From the NCBI GenBank assembly GCA_032622095.1, contig CP136066.1:189958816-190022815 (forward strand): a DNA stretch of 64,000 nt, given 5' to 3'. Shown here in pieces: positions 12,002 to 26,000 of the stretch (position 1 is the stretch's first letter; the number at the start of each line of letters is the position of its first letter). Both the position numbers and the translations under genes were made by a program. The stretch comes from Siphonodentalium dalli. Lineage: Eukaryota; Mollusca; Scaphopoda; Gadilida; Siphonodentaliidae. The notes under the pieces are model-generated. The model made no database searches, was not told where the DNA came from, and saw only the letters and a program-made list of their open reading frames with translations.

Positions 12002-12350
12002 TGAAACATGTTATAAGGCTACTACGAGATAACTCTTAGTCTGCAACTGGGACGTAATTTATTAGTGTTTCATCGCAGGTGCCAACTACAAGTTATCTCG
12101 TAGGTAAATACAATTACGTTGTCAGCGGCTAAAATGAAGAGTGCTATACAGGTCCAAGCATATCGTGTATAAGACACGGTAAATGAATTTATACATGATG
12201 ACATGTACAGGCTACATCGCATAAGACATCATAAACATATGTATTTACCTACAAGATAACTTGTAGCTGGCAACAGCGATGACCACTGGTGAATTTCGTC
12301 CCAAGTGCCACATACGAGTTATCTCGTAGTAGCTTTATAACACGTTTCAT
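12002..12350. mobile_element. MITE with nested palindromes (CTACGAGATAACT family)
   Basis: Outer arms TGAAACATGTTATAAGGCTA and its near-inverse at the right end enclose an inner inverted pair around TTATCTCGTAGGTAAATAC and GTATTTACCTACAAGATAAC. The motif ACGAGTTATCTCGTAGT recurs at every arm tip. Non-coding; superfamily unknown. A related palindrome ACTACGAGTTAACTCGTAGT is at 13065-13084. Confidence 0.75.
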
Positions 12351-13773
12351 CTTCATTTGACCAGAATTTGATAATTGTAAAACACGATAAATTAATTACT
12401 TGCATGCATGGGTATACAAGCCATGTGTATCTGCTTGATCATACACTTGATGTATGGCTAGCAGCAGTTTCCAGCAGCCTCTGGCACTATATCCTATAAT
12501 ACTATATAAGTAAGAGATGTGTAATAAACAGAACCACAGCTCATAATCAGGTAATTTAGAAATTAGCGCACTCAACCAGGGTGCCGAGTTCTGACTTATC
12601 TCAATTCACATGTAAGTGTTGTTCTATTGTATGTAACATAGCCAAGCTTATGCATTTAGTGGACCTTCCAGTGGCTTGCACCCATGGGGTGTATTATCAG
12701 TTATAGGCCTATAGCTTCAAATGAAACCTGAACAATCCAGAGCAAACTGATTACTGATTTATGCAACGAAAGCCCTCTATATGTGTCCGGGAAAGGTCTA
12801 TTTGCACAGGTATATCATGGGTCAGGGACGTACAGAAGAGGTCATGGTGAATTGGAGTATCCTAGCAAGATTTCTAACTGCACCCACCCCTTATTCGGGA
12901 TGCAGGAATCGTATCTCAAGCCATTGTAATTATACATATAAAATCGATCAATGGGATCGTTGGGCATGTATTGGCGCATACACCAACATTGCTTGTGGTT
13001 TGTGTTATTTATGTGGTATGAACACTATTACGAGTTAATTAGCAGCAGTCCCCATGGAACCGTTTACTACGAGTTAACTCGTAGTGGCAGTCAACGTGTT
13101 AAGAACATCAGCAGAATAGCTGGACGGACAAAAATGTGATGAATGAAGGGTTGTATCTCAGACAAAAAAATGCAAACAACGTCATTGGACACACTTTTTA
13201 AAGCAGACATGATGGCAAACCTCCATAGTAAATTTCATTCAGATCCTATAAACCATGGCTGAGATAACTCTAGAATGGAACATGTGAACATTTGCCCCCC
13301 CCCCCCCCCCTTTGAAAGCAGTTATGATGTTGAACCTCCTTATCAAATTTCATTCAGATCCATTAATCCATTAATGAGAAACTGGGCAGACGGAAAACAT
13401 CAAACAATGAAATAAGCTATCTTTTTATACACCATAATCTTTAGAATAGGCATGGTCAGCATTGGTACGAAATTTACTTTTGCTAAATGAAACACAATTT
13501 GTCAAATTATATTCCAAATATGTATTTTCAGACTCACAACTTCAATTTTCTCTCATTTTATAGAATAGGGATTAACCTTAATATCCAAATCATATATACA
13601 TGAGTAGTACAATCCACCTAAAACAATTTTGGATAACCACTGTCTTGGTTTACATGTGATATTGACCCAATTAACCCTCTTAATAATGCCGACTATGTCA
13701 GTGTCTACCAGTCGAATGCAGAATGGGGGCAAATGGTCAGTGGAAAAAAACTGCAGTTTTTGCTGTTTTTTTT
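12351..13773. other. Intergenic sequence with degenerate repeats
   Basis: No gene is recognised. A repeated segment with AAATTTCATTCAGATCC occurs at about 13230 and 13350, with a 16-C run (13295-13310) between the two. The palindrome at 13065-13084 is related to the preceding MITE. Confidence 0.55.
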
Positions 13774-13800
13774 GGGGGGGGGGGGGGGGGGGGGGGGGGG
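13774..13800 (+). repeat. Homopolymer G tract (27)
   Basis: Twenty-seven consecutive G preceded by a T run, with an 11-C run about 60 bp downstream. Open frames across it (poly-Gly/Pro) are artefacts of the homopolymer. Confidence 0.9.
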
Positions 13801-14272
13801 TATCCAAACCGAAGAAAACAGTTTTTTTCCACCCTGTGTCTGCAGTTTTTTTCCGGGCCCCCCCCCCCTGCATTTCTGCCACATTTTTGTCTTATATTTT
13901 GATAATCAGTTGAACGGCTTTTGATTTTGATCTGAAATCAGTTAATTATTGATAATACTCTCCTATAGCTCGGCACTGTGGTTTATCATAAACAATAAAC
14001 CAATCGGTGAACAATTAAATTGCAGAAGGCTGCTTCGTCATAAGACCACATCAAAACTAAGAGCATTAGTTATGTAATAAAATTATATATATAAATACCA
14101 GTAATCACTCTTCTCATTGATACCAATTACATGTACATGTAACTGCAACTTGATAGAGGCTTAACTTTTCATAATCTCAAATAACGACACTGCAAACTTT
14201 ACTGAAATGAATGGTACTGAGAAACTACTGGTTTAAACTTACTTGAGGAATTTAAATGTGGCTTGGCAAAAC

Positions 14273-14888
14273 TAGGGTCATGCGAATCGATTTGATTCGA
14301 TTCGTAATCTTTAATCCGATTTGATTTGATTTGAAATCAGCTGTCCTGATTTGAATTGTATCGAATCATTGGCACCAGTTGCATTCTCATTACTTCAATG
14401 GACCACATTGCTTTTTCTCGAAGATATATTAAGAAACAAATGCATATAAATAACATTGCCATCGTCTGAGCTGTCCTATAGACTACCAAAGCATTGTAAG
14501 ACTTATGCAATTGATCTAGCAAAATTTCATTTATATGTCAAATGTGTGAACGTGATTATTGCTTTCTGGCTTCAATATTGCTTCTGATACTGTTTCATTA
14601 TTGTATAACAGACGGCCACAAAGAATGCGCACTTACATGTAATTGGTTAGACATACACATGTACATTTGATTCATTTATAGATATTTACATTGCATACTG
14701 ACAATCATTTATTGTCTTTACGAAGTGAGCAAATTGATATTGGTACGGCCTCTGAGTCATGTATTATCTTCACTGTTATTATGCCTGATGGAATGATTCA
14801 ATTCGAGATTCGATGCGATTTGGAATCATTTGACTGATTCGATTCGAGATTCGATTCAAAATGAAAATGCTCGATTCGCAGGCCCCTA
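14273..14888. mobile_element. hAT-like MITE with 8-bp target duplication
   Basis: Ends TAGGGTCATGCGAATCGA and, inverted, TAGGGGCCTGCGAATCGAG, both rich in GATTCGATT. It is flanked by GGCAAAAC (14265-14272) and GCCAAAAC (14889-14896), an 8-bp duplication with one mismatch. The TAGGG start and 8-bp duplication are typical of hAT elements. No transposase is seen. A partial relative lies at 54549-54622. Confidence 0.78.
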
Positions 14889-15762
14889 GCCAAAACTTTT
14901 GCCAATTTAAAATAGTTTTATAGGCCTGTTAAAAAACAAAATGGGACATATTATGTTATTGTTCTGTATTTGAACTCAATTTTCGTTTCAGGATGATAAC
15001 TTTTGTAAGTCAAAACTGAATGGAATGAAATCTGGTATGAGTTTACCAGCCAAAAATACAGGTCAAGTTCAAATTCGGGTTCTGCGCATCAATTGTCATC
15101 AGAGTTATGGACCTTTGTTGGAATTACCACAGGCATAATGTTTTCCACACCCCAGGGATGCTCTTTTTGCCAAATGTGAATTATTTTGAATTTGGCAAAC
15201 AGCAGGACGAACCCGAGAATAGATTTCATAAAAAAATGGCATCTTTAATGCTGCACCAGCACAACTCCCACCGTGAAAGGTTTAATATCTGCACAAAGTG
15301 TCAAAATAATAAATTGGGGGTGATGACCTTATTACATGGGTCTTAACTGATCTCATAATACAAGTGCACCGATAACTGAAGTCATTAAAATCTATAAATC
15401 ACCTGTGGCTCATGTCAATCATCATTAGAACACCCATCAATCATTATGGAATGAAAACATGTGACCATTCAAAAAACATGTTTCAATCAATTGATTGATC
15501 AACACAGATCTAAGCCTTGGCAAGGTCCCAAACTGAAAATGACACATTTGTACAATATGCATGGCTAAACTGTTGAGCCGACATAGATAACTTTCTTCTA
15601 TTTTAGTTCTGGGAAAACTCAATGAAAAACTCATGGAGGTGAGATTATTTATAACAAGACAAATGCATCAATAACATGACAACTATAAATATAAATATAG
15701 AAACAATATTTAAATGCATCTTATGGTTGGGTGGATAGGGACACAATCCCAGACAACATGTT
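14889..15762. other. Intergenic sequence without a recognised feature
   Basis: AT-rich sequence; I see no gene, exon with splice signals, or repeat family in it. Confidence 0.5.
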
Positions 15763-15765
15763 TAA

Positions 15766-15941
15766 CCCTTCCATGACGATCTTCCTGAAATTTTGTGAAA
15801 CACTGTGCCAATGCATTCTCTTAAATATGCGAGTCTCACATATATAAGAGAATGCACTATCTTAAAAGGTCAAGGGAAATATTGTTAGGCCAATTCATTC
15901 TCTTAAAGATGCGAGGCTCCCTATGTGCTTGAACAGTTACT
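15766..15941. mobile_element. MITE-B3 (TTAA/CCCTTCC type), truncated
   Basis: It starts at TTAA (15762-15765) followed by CCCTTCCATGAC and has two degenerate copies of the AATGCATTCTCTTA hairpin. It has no matching right end and abuts the next element. Confidence 0.65.
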
Positions 15942-15945
15942 TTAA

Positions 15946-16291
15946 CCCTTTACCCAACAAACCGGCCAAATAAAGCTTCAACAGCCTAAAATATCTTCGG
16001 ACTGTCTCAATAGAACCATACAAATATGGATATCATTGGAACCGGCTCCTTGACCACATTGTGATAGTTACAGTTATGCCCTGTGCCAATGCATTCTCTT
16101 ATATATGCGAGTCGACCATAGGTCGCCTCGCATATATAAGAGAATGCATTGGCCTTAACATTGGCTTTAACAATTTTATAATTTTTAATGTGTTAAGCCA
16201 ATGCATTCTCTTATATATGTGAGGCGACCTATGGTCGACTCGCATATATAAGAGAATGCATTGGCACAGGGCCCTTCTGTTGGGTAAAGGG
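15946..16291. mobile_element. MITE-B1, complete, TTAA target
   Basis: It is flanked by TTAA on both sides (15942-15945 and 16292-16295). Ends are CCCTTTACCCAACA and, inverted, CCCTTTACCCAACAGAA. Two long hairpins, each built from CCAATGCATTCTCTTATATA and its complement, lie inside. TTAA duplication with CCC ends is the hallmark of piggyBac-type elements; non-autonomous. Confidence 0.85.
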
Positions 16292-16575
16292 TTAATACCT
16301 CAGTTGTTGAGCAATACCCAGTCTAATGCATGCTTCCATTTTAGTCATGCACAAGTTTAAACTCACTCCTCCACATGAACTTACCTTTGCTAAACAGGGG
16401 CAACATGCTAGGCACCTATTTCGCATCTAGGTATGATGAAGTAGTCACTATACATGTGGCCATGCGCAACTTCGCATGAAATTTAAATAATGTGTGATTC
16501 TACAATACAACGGCTGACAGTGAAATAATACTGGTGCATTGACATAACTACCAGTCGGACATGATAACCACAGGG

Positions 16576-16699
16576 CTATCTACCTCCCATAACATTACCA
16601 GTTGGACACGCTAACCACAGGGTTATTGAACTCCCGGCTATCTACCTCCCATAACATTACCAGTTGGACACGCTAACCACAGGGTTATTGAACTCCCGG
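16576..16699 (+). repeat. 62-bp tandem duplication
   Basis: Two head-to-tail copies of a unit starting CTATCTACCTCCCATAACAT and ending GAACTCCCGG, about 280 bp downstream of the DDX28 stop codon, probably in its 3' UTR or just beyond. Confidence 0.9.
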
Positions 16700-16982
16700 C
16701 TATCAAACTCCAATAACATGGGCTGAGACTGAGGAACATGTTTTTTTTAGTAATAATCATGTAATAAATAATTATTTTCTTAGACAATGAATCTTTGCAT
16801 TGTAGAAGCAGCTGTCCTCGTAAATGATGACTCCTTTTTGCACTAACAAGTCCTCTCAGATTGGCAAGCTTTGCATCAGGCTGTTCACTGATCTGGACAT
16901 CAATTACCCGCTGTTTGTATTGTATGTCTTTTGTGGTGGCACATTTCATAATTATATTAATGTACCATTCAGCTCTCATCTA

Positions 16983-17099
16983 TCAGTCTATTTCTCGCAT
17001 ATTATCACGTTGTTGGTCATATTCCTTCATCCTGGTGTCAATTGTCCGCTTGATGTTAGCATTGACATCAGTTAGCTCCCCTTTCTTCCTTGCAGCAGT
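16983..17099 (-). CDS. DDX28: DDX28 exon 14 (C-terminal tail and stop)
   Basis: After acceptor TTTCAG the frame reads TAARKKGELTDVNANIKRTI and ends TGA at 16985-16983, so the joined sequence is WEIE-TAARKK, matching the IELAARRR tail of DDX28. It is separated from exon 13 by a 5.9-kb intron. Confidence 0.85.
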   Translation of the reverse strand, partial: TAARKKGELTDVNANIKRTIDTRMKEYDQQRDNMREID

Positions 17100-20000
17100 C
17101 TGAAACCAGATGGAGACAGTTTTACTTAGGATGTATAAGGCCAAATAAATAAAAAAAAAATGTGTTTTCAGGCACCTCCCTCATTAGGCCAAAATAAAAA
17201 AGACCTGTGTTTCTGGTGACCCGCCCACCCCTATTCCAGTGCCCCCGACCGTGTTCATTTTATTGAATTTGCAAAATTAGTACGGATCCGATTTTATTTT
17301 CCATGTAATAGGATTCATTTCGGTGTAAAATAGACACATCGCGTGTACAGTTGAACCGGAAATTATACCACACTTCAATTAGGTCATAGCCGAATCAAAT
17401 TTGTTTTAAAGTTTTATTCAATAAAACAATTAATTACAATATAATCTAATATTATGTACTTAGTTTTATTATTTTATAGTACATTAAAAACAAGGAGAAG
17501 CAGTCAGGGGGTATTCATGTTTATTTTGAGCAAAATTGAAAATAAAATGAAATGCCACCCGCCCGCCCCTATTTTTTTCTTGCATGTCATCAGAAACACA
17601 GGAATAAATATTTTTGGCCTTACCCAAAATAGGACTCATCAAAACATTATCCACAAGCCTTGAAGGTTTCCAGAGAGTAAATGTATTGACACAGCGGGCT
17701 AACATCACAAAATTCACCTTGTGGGGACCTCATTCTGCGTAGTCCTATTCTTCCAGAAGTATCTTTAGTCTCAAATTAACATTGTTTTAGTAACTTTTTC
17801 CCTTCTGTTCAGTTTCTATATCCCCTAATTTGCAGAAGATCAAATGCACAATCAAGGTGACTAATGTGTGGAGATCACCAACGTCAACTGGGAAACTTCA
17901 ATCTGTTCCTCGGTCTCCCATAACAGTTGAGGCCTATGCATAATGAGGTTCCCAGAGGGTGAATATTTGGTGACACTAGCCCACCTTGAGAGATAGCTTC
18001 ACTAAATTCACCCTCTTGGGACATCATTCTGCAAATGACAGACACACTTTTTGAAGGCTTGATTATCCACCGCTCATTCCCTCCATTGCCTACATAACGC
18101 CTGCTTGATAATTGCATCAATGTATGTTATTACTTCAACGTAACTTTATTATTAAAGTTAGTACTACTTTCATGACATAGTAATGTCTGCCAATTGCGGA
18201 GGTAACTAGGAACAGCCTCAACCGGCTTATAAAATGTTGTCATGACTCGTTTTATAGTCCCTATCGGTAATTCTCTGCAAAACGATAAAAACAGGAAATG
18301 TTATTTTCCTTTTTAAACATCCATAAACAATTAGAAAAACAAAAGTTTCAAGCAAGTATCAAAGAACTATTTCTTTTTCTTCTGCACTTGCGTTTGTCCT
18401 ACTGGTCTTGCAGGTTATCATGACAATGAGGAGAACCCTAAAGCTATATAATCCCATTTAACCCTTTACCCAACAAACCGGCCAAAATCGGCCAAATAAA
18501 GCTGCAACAGCCTAAATTATCTTGGGTCTGTCTCAATAAAACCATACAAATATGGATATCATTGGAACCGGCTCATTGACCACATTGTGATGGTTACAGT
18601 TATGCCCTGTGCCAATGCATTCTCTTATATATGCGAGTCGACCATAGGTCGCCTCGCATATATAAGAGAATGCATTGGCATAAAAAAACAAACTTTTTTT
18701 AACACTTTTTACCATTTTTTCTTACATTCTTTAACAATTTTATAATTTTTAATGTGTTAAGCCAATGCATTCTCTTATATATGCGAGGCGACCTATGGTC
18801 GACTCGCATATATAAGAGAATGCATTGGCACAGGGCCGTTCTGTTGGGTAAAGGGTTAAAGCCTCTAAATTACTATTTCTTCGGTTTCAGGGGTAAAACA
18901 TATTTGAATTGAGTCGAGGAACCCATCCATCAAAGCTCAGATATATCAGTTTCTATTTTTGAAATCTGTTATTTTACACCACCTGCAATATTCGGCAGCC
19001 TGGCAAAAATTCTTCCAGAAATAGTAGACATGCGCTGATGACATTATGACATCAGAGCAATCAGTGGTGACCCAAATTCATTTATGAATAGAATGCGATG
19101 AAAAGTATCTCCATGATAATTGACGTGCAGATACATTCATATGCTTATTAATTACAAATCGGTAATCATGTTTTATTCAGGCAAATAGACATGTTGTATG
19201 GCAACATGCTGGTTACATGTGTTTACATTTGTGCAAATGCTTGCTGGGGAATTCCAATTTGAACTAGGAATCACCATATATGGAAGTTATAAACCATGCC
19301 CACTCATCGATCAAACTGCCAAGAAAAAACGTTATTATAGGACCTTTTTGGCAAATATGATATTATGATTGGTATTGTTGTGAGTATTTATTGATAATAA
19401 ACTGATTTGGATAACCAAATCGGTTTTTGATGAAATTCTGTTGTTGTAACTGGATGATACAGGGATCATCAAATCTGATTATATCTTTAACTCTTTCAGT
19501 GCCAGGGGCCGATCTCATCGGCCCTAATTTACAGTCTGTAGAGTGCCAGGGCCGATAAAAACTGGCACTGAATGAGTTAAAGAATATAAGAAAAAATTAT
19601 TAAAATTGTAAAACATTGTAAAAAATAATAACAAATGATGAAAAATTGTTAGGCCAATGCATTCTCTTATATATGCGAGGCGACCTATGGTCGACTCGCA
19701 TATATAAGAGAATGCATTGGCACAGGGTATATGGGTTGATACAAAAATCGGACTTGGCACTAAAAGGGTTAATATGCATTTCTGGGGAAACCCGGGAGAT
19801 CTGCAAATGCTATGCTTCCTCTGATCCGTTATAGATGCACATACAAATAAACCTCTCATCTGCACCTATTTGAGAGTCAGCGTGATATAATTTTCTATAT
19901 CTCGCTGATTCCCCAAGTCTGCGATTAGCGTGGCTGTCATTTGCAGAATGAGGTATCCAGAGGGTGAATTGAGTGATGCTATCACACATAGCAGGTTAGC

Positions 20001-23000
20001 ATCACCAAATTCACCCTCTGGAGACCTCATTCTGCTTAGGCCTCATCTTCTGGGAAGTTTGCAGAAGATAAAATTCATAATCTTCTGACTAATGGGTGAA
20101 CATCAGCAACTTCAACTGGGGAACTTCAATCTGATTTTAGGTCTACCTTAGCAGTTGAGGGCCTAAGCAGAACGAGGTGATGCTAGCCTGCTGTGTGGGA
20201 TAGCGTCACTAAATTCACCCTCTGGGGACCTCATTCTGCAAATGACAGATGCTATTTGCAGGCTTGTGACCCCCAACTGGGCACATAACTGATCATGTAC
20301 ACTGCAAAAAAAAAAAGGTTTTGGTTCTCAGGCCCCGCCGCATTGAATAAAAAGGGCCGCATTAGGCCTTTTTATTGCAATGCCTGATGTTATGACAAAA
20401 AAAATTACCAAAAAATTGATTTGAAAAAAAAAAAACAATAATAAAAAAAAAAATAAAATATTTCATCAACATGTCCATAGCAGATATGTGTTGAATATTA
20501 GTGTGCATTGAGCTCTAACATGTAATGTGTTAAAAAGTGACTTGCAGGCTTACAACATGAAGTAGATGACTACAATTAAGAAAATGATTAGCTGATCCTC
20601 ATGCTCTTCTTACAATTAGTCATTGTGAACAACTTACACTAATTGTAACTTAAAACAATTGAAAGACACAGGACTAAATTCAGGATCACATATTAGAATG
20701 GGGAGGTATCAGTTTTTAGACAACAATAACAGTAGTTAATGTCAAGGGCATTATATATTGTTAGGTAATCCCAGTCATACACTGGTAGTACAATGTCATT
20801 TTTATATAAGACTAAATGAGTTTATATGCATAACAGTTCCCTCTACCTTTCTGGTTATTACTAGACAGAGGAAGGTATCTTTGTCCATGCTTACTATGCG
20901 CAGAAAAAAATAAAAAATAAAAATAAAACCCTCCCTCCCTCATTGATATGAAGAAAAAAATTGCCCGAGAACCAAAACACTCTTTTTTTTTGGCCTAACT
21001 GTGCTTGTATTTCCTTTAATCTTGTATAAGGCCAAAAAAATATATACCTGTGTTTCTGGTGACATGCAAGAGAAAAATAGGGGCGGGGGTGGCTTTTCAT
21101 TTTATTTTATTTTTTCATTTTATTTTCCTCTTGCATGGAATATCTCTCTGATGTTGATGGGTTTGAGGTTACACATTTTATGCCATTCTATTCATTTCTG
21201 CCTACGCAAATTTCAAGGTGCTGGTGTTGAAAGGGAGATCATTTTATGCAATAAATACTTGCCCTTTCAATCAAACCTAAATAGTGTATGTTCATTCCCT
21301 CATATTTCTCTTCATAGAAGATCATTATTTTTATGACAACTTGTCCAAATTATCAAATCACTAAATAGTATTGTTGTTTAAGGTTACATATTTCCGACCT
21401 ATTTCGTTTCAATCCCGGAAAGTTTTAATTAGCAGAATTTATTACCTGCTATCTTTCAGTGCAATTAACAGCAAGTTATCACATATTCCTTACAGTACAT
21501 GTACATGTTTGGACATCAGGTGATCAGAAATGCGTGTTTAATATTTGCATACAGTGTGAGTTGTTTCTATCTTACTAGTATTTGCTACTAAGTCGGTGAC
21601 ATTAAAGAGTCTGCTGTAAATAGTTATGCTGAGTGGATTCGCGTGACCTGCACGTGTTTGGTGTGTCCTTCATAACAGGCTGTTGTTTATTTAAAATGGG
21701 TTAAGCTCTGGTTTCTGTGAATACTCCAGGATGCCTATGCATTTTATATTGGATACTGTTTTCTTCTGGTCAATGGTGAATGATGACGATTTCGGCTTTT
21801 ACCTCGGCAATGTCGATTGCCGACGCTAATTCCCAGGGCTGATTACGGAATATGGACTGTCATTTTCCCGCCAAAACGCATGTGCTTTTCACTGCTTAAT
21901 TTTGATGCGAACAAAGTTCGCTTTCTAGCATGGTTTATCCCCAATTCCGCAAAGGGATTCAAGGGAGCTACCGGTATAATACATTGTAAAATACACAGCA
22001 CAATAAAAAGATTGGGGGATTTCCGAAGTGACTTGTCATGGTATAGTTTGATTTTAGCCATGCTAATCGCGGTGTAGCGTGGCCGACCGGGTTGTCTTAT
22101 ATTTATATCTAGAATGCGCGATTTCATACGCTGGCCTACACATACATCAGTTGTGTTTGCGATGCCGTGGGTGTTTAGTTCTGCTGTTGGTATTGGGAAA
22201 ACAATAAATATTAACACACGGACATGTTATTGCGGTCTTCTGGAAAAAAAATTGAGACTGGCAAGAAAATCTCAGCCAGGCCGGGTACCTTGTAATGCCT
22301 ACCTATAACTACATAATGTTGAGAAAATCTATGTCCAAACTCATTTAAATTCTATCAACCACTACCCCTTCACATAACACATTGAGTTAATAAACGTATA
22401 TAGGCTCAATCATGAACCATAAGCCTAAAAGACATCGTTTTATTCTTGTTTCATGTTCCCTATTTTCAAGGTAACGGTACTACGGCGGTAGTCCGTTATT
22501 TTGCAATGAAATTCCCGTATTTGGATGTTTGATGTGTTTTGTGAGCATGATTTACACAGTTAATTAACTTATTTATGCTACTGACTCATTGAATTAAATT
22601 AATGACTGCAACTAATAGAAAATGGAAGATGATTTTGCATATTTGTACATGGAATTTTTCCAGGTGGCACAAAATTAAACGGGATGCGTACTAATTTTGC
22701 AAAATGAATAAAATGAAAAACCGTCGGGAGCTCTGAAATAGGGGCGGGCGGGTCACCGGAAACACAGGTCTTTTTTTTGTTTGGCCTAATGCATGCACTT
22801 TTGCTAATAGATCAACTCTCTCTCACCACATCAGGAATACTAATTATCTTCCACTGGGGGGCATAAATACATAGTGAAAGTTTTAAAAATTCATTTCAAA
22901 ATTTGATTTGATTGGTGGAATTTGCTGGCTCAACACAATGTATATAATATGTGGCCTGTGGAATTCACCTCGACTGCATTCAAAGATGAAAAACTCACCT

Positions 23001-26000
23001 CTATCTCCCATAACAATTCTACTTCCTCATCGTATGTAACAAATGTACAAACATGGCCAGGTTTCTGGGACTGCATTCGACCGACTCTACCAGCACGATG
23101 TATATAGTCGGACATGTGGGTGGGGCATTCATAGTTTATAATGTGCTGAACCTGAAATTAATAATAGGAATAGACAACGGGTTGGAATTTTCCAATTTTG
23201 GTACCAAGCCTTGAAATAGGGTGTCTGTCATTTGCAGAATGAGATCCCCAGAGGGTGAATTTAGTGATGCTACCCCACATAGCGGGCTAGCATCACCAAA
23301 TTCACCCTCTGGGGACCTCATTCTGCTTATACCTCAGCCTGCTATGCGGGGTAGCATCACTAAATTCACCCTCTGGGGACCTCATTCTGCAAATGACAGG
23401 CACCCTATTTCAAGGCTTGATTGGTACCTCAAGCTTTTCAATTGTTGGAAATTTTACAACTGATGGCCATTTTTCTCCAAATTTTGACCGAAAGTAGGAA
23501 AATATATGACTGTTGATCTAAAAAGCAACAAATTTCCCACTAAATACTGGTTAGAAAATTGAACTATGAGAACAATTCAACCTATTTTTCATGTTAAATT
23601 TCCAACTAATAGTTTGACCAATTTTTACCCCCCCCCCCCACCAGTTGCCTCATTCCTGATTTATCTAAAGAGAGCAGCTAAATTTAGAGAGCAACAAATC
23701 TTGTATTTTAATGAAATATTATGGTCAAAATATAAATTGTATGCCCACTCCCAGAAGCCTGAACATGTTACTAGACTAGCAGGATGTTATTACTGTGGAA
23801 TATTACACTCTCAGCACAGTATCATGAAGTCATTTGATTGTGTTGTACAGCAACTTTGCATGTTATGTTGAAGAAAATGGCTGTGAAGGTAGTAGGTTTA
23901 AGCCATAATAAAATATAATAATTGAGAATAATATGAGATATGCGTGATTAGAGCGCATATTTCAGACATTCATGTTTCTTCACTTAAAATAAAGGCAAAC
24001 TGCTGATCTTTAGCCTTTTCATGATGTGAGCTTTGCTGGTGCAACATTAAAGACCCTGTGCCAGTGCATTTTCTTATATATGCGAGTCTCTCATAGGGAG
24101 CCTCTCATATATAAGAGAATGCACTGGCTTACAAGGTCAAGGTATATATTTTTATGCCAATGAATTCTCTTATTTTTGCGAGGCTCCCTATGGGAGACTC
24201 GCATATAGAAGAGAATGCATTGGCACAGGGTTTTCACAAAATTTCAGAAAGCTCCAGTCATGGAAGGGTTAAGAACTTTCATGTACAGTTATGCTCTAAT
24301 TAATCGACCTCTTAACCACAGCAGAATTATGGGTAACTTTTCAGGATTTAGTCGGAAATATGGCTTGTTGCCATTCATCGGAAAGCTCTCATCGAGGGCT
24401 TTCAGATGAATGGCAACAAGCCATATTTCCGACTAAATCCTGAAAAGTTACCCATAATTCTGCTGTGGTTAAGAGGTCGATTAATTAGAGCATTACTGTA
24501 TATCATATGAGAACGGATGCCCTTGACATCAGAGCTAAAAGCAAACTTTATTTTTGAACATGTTAGCCTAACTCATATCTTGTATATTCTCACCCTAATT
24601 GTATCCAGTCCTCTAGAAGCAAGATCTGTACAAACTAAAATGTTGCAGTACTCATCCTGGTACTTTTGGAACTTCCCTCTACGACCCTACAAGTTATACA
24701 GAAATTATAATATCACACATATTGATATCATCAAGCCTGCAAATAGTGTCTGTCATTTGCAGAATGAGGTCCCCAGAGGGTGAATTTAGTGACGCTATCC
24801 CGCTAAGCAGGCTAGGATCACAAAATTATCCTCTGGGGACGTCATTCTGCTTTGGTCTTATCTTCTGGGAAGTATCTAGACTCAATTTAACATTGTTTTT
24901 TGTTACTTTTTCCCTTCTGTTCATTTTCTATATCCCCTAATTTGTAGAAGATAAAATGCAATTCAAGGTGACTAATGGGTGAACATCACCAACTTCAACT
25001 AGAGAACTTCAATCTGATCCTCGGTCTTAGCGGGATAGCATCACTAAATTCACCCTCTGGGGTCCTCATTCTGCAAATGACAGCCACTATTTGCAGGCTT
25101 GGATATTGTCAGACGGTGGTTGAGGGTATACTCATTGAGTAATATTAAAATAACTTATTTTCTTGTTTATACGACTGACTCAGTTACATACAGTAATGCC
25201 CAAATTTTATATTAGGGCATTACATATCTGTCAGAATGTTTTTGATGGCACAATCAAGATGACACTTAAATAGGTCACTCAGCAAATTACCACTTTTCAT
25301 GTTCCTATGCTTATTATTTATACTGGTAATATCACTGGTAATATGGCCATATATATAACACATAATTAAGCCACACAAATTTGGGTAACAAGAGTACCTA
25401 CAGCTATGTTATATATTTCTAGCTATTTATCTTTTCTTTAAATATTTCTCATAAAGCATAAAGTGAAAATCAAACTGCCATCATCTAAATATTGTTTGCG
25501 ACCAAGGCCACACTACCGGCATGTCTAGTATAGATCATCTGACTGAATACAACTGAATACAACTGCCCCAATATGGGTTGTTGCTATTCATCGGAAAGCT
25601 CTCACTGAGAGCATTCCTATCGATGGCAACAAGCCATATTCCTGACTAAATCCTGAAAAATTACCCATAATTCTGCTGTGGTTAAGGAGTCGATTATTTA
25701 GGCATTACTGTATGTGCATTGTACAGAGACTTGGACCAATGAGCACCAACTTATTTAAAGAAAAGTAAGTAATGCTTTATTCTTGGCCATTATTCATGGG
25801 ATTATAAGCATTCAGTGATAGTGAATACAGTTCTAATGATGTTATGATCAGTCCATTAAAATAAAATATCTCTGTTCTCAGGCAATTAGATCTCATTTTT
25901 TAGATGAGGGAGGGGGGCCATTTATTAATATTTTTTTCTTAAAGATACTCAATCCGATCAGAGGGTCCCCATATCATCAAGATACAACAACATTTTTCAA

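Noticed and set aside
13553-13913. Overlapping open frames with poly-Gly or poly-Pro
   Set aside because: They only span the 27-G homopolymer and have no other coding features.
15946-19768. CRISPR-like array of palindromic repeats
   Set aside because: The repeats are transposon hairpins with TTAA flanks and irregular spacing in an intron-rich animal genome; there are no regular spacers and no cas genes.
21817-22308. Open frames on both strands inside DDX28 intron 13
   Set aside because: No domain, no splice signals joining them to DDX28, and both strands are open over the same bases, which suggests composition rather than coding.
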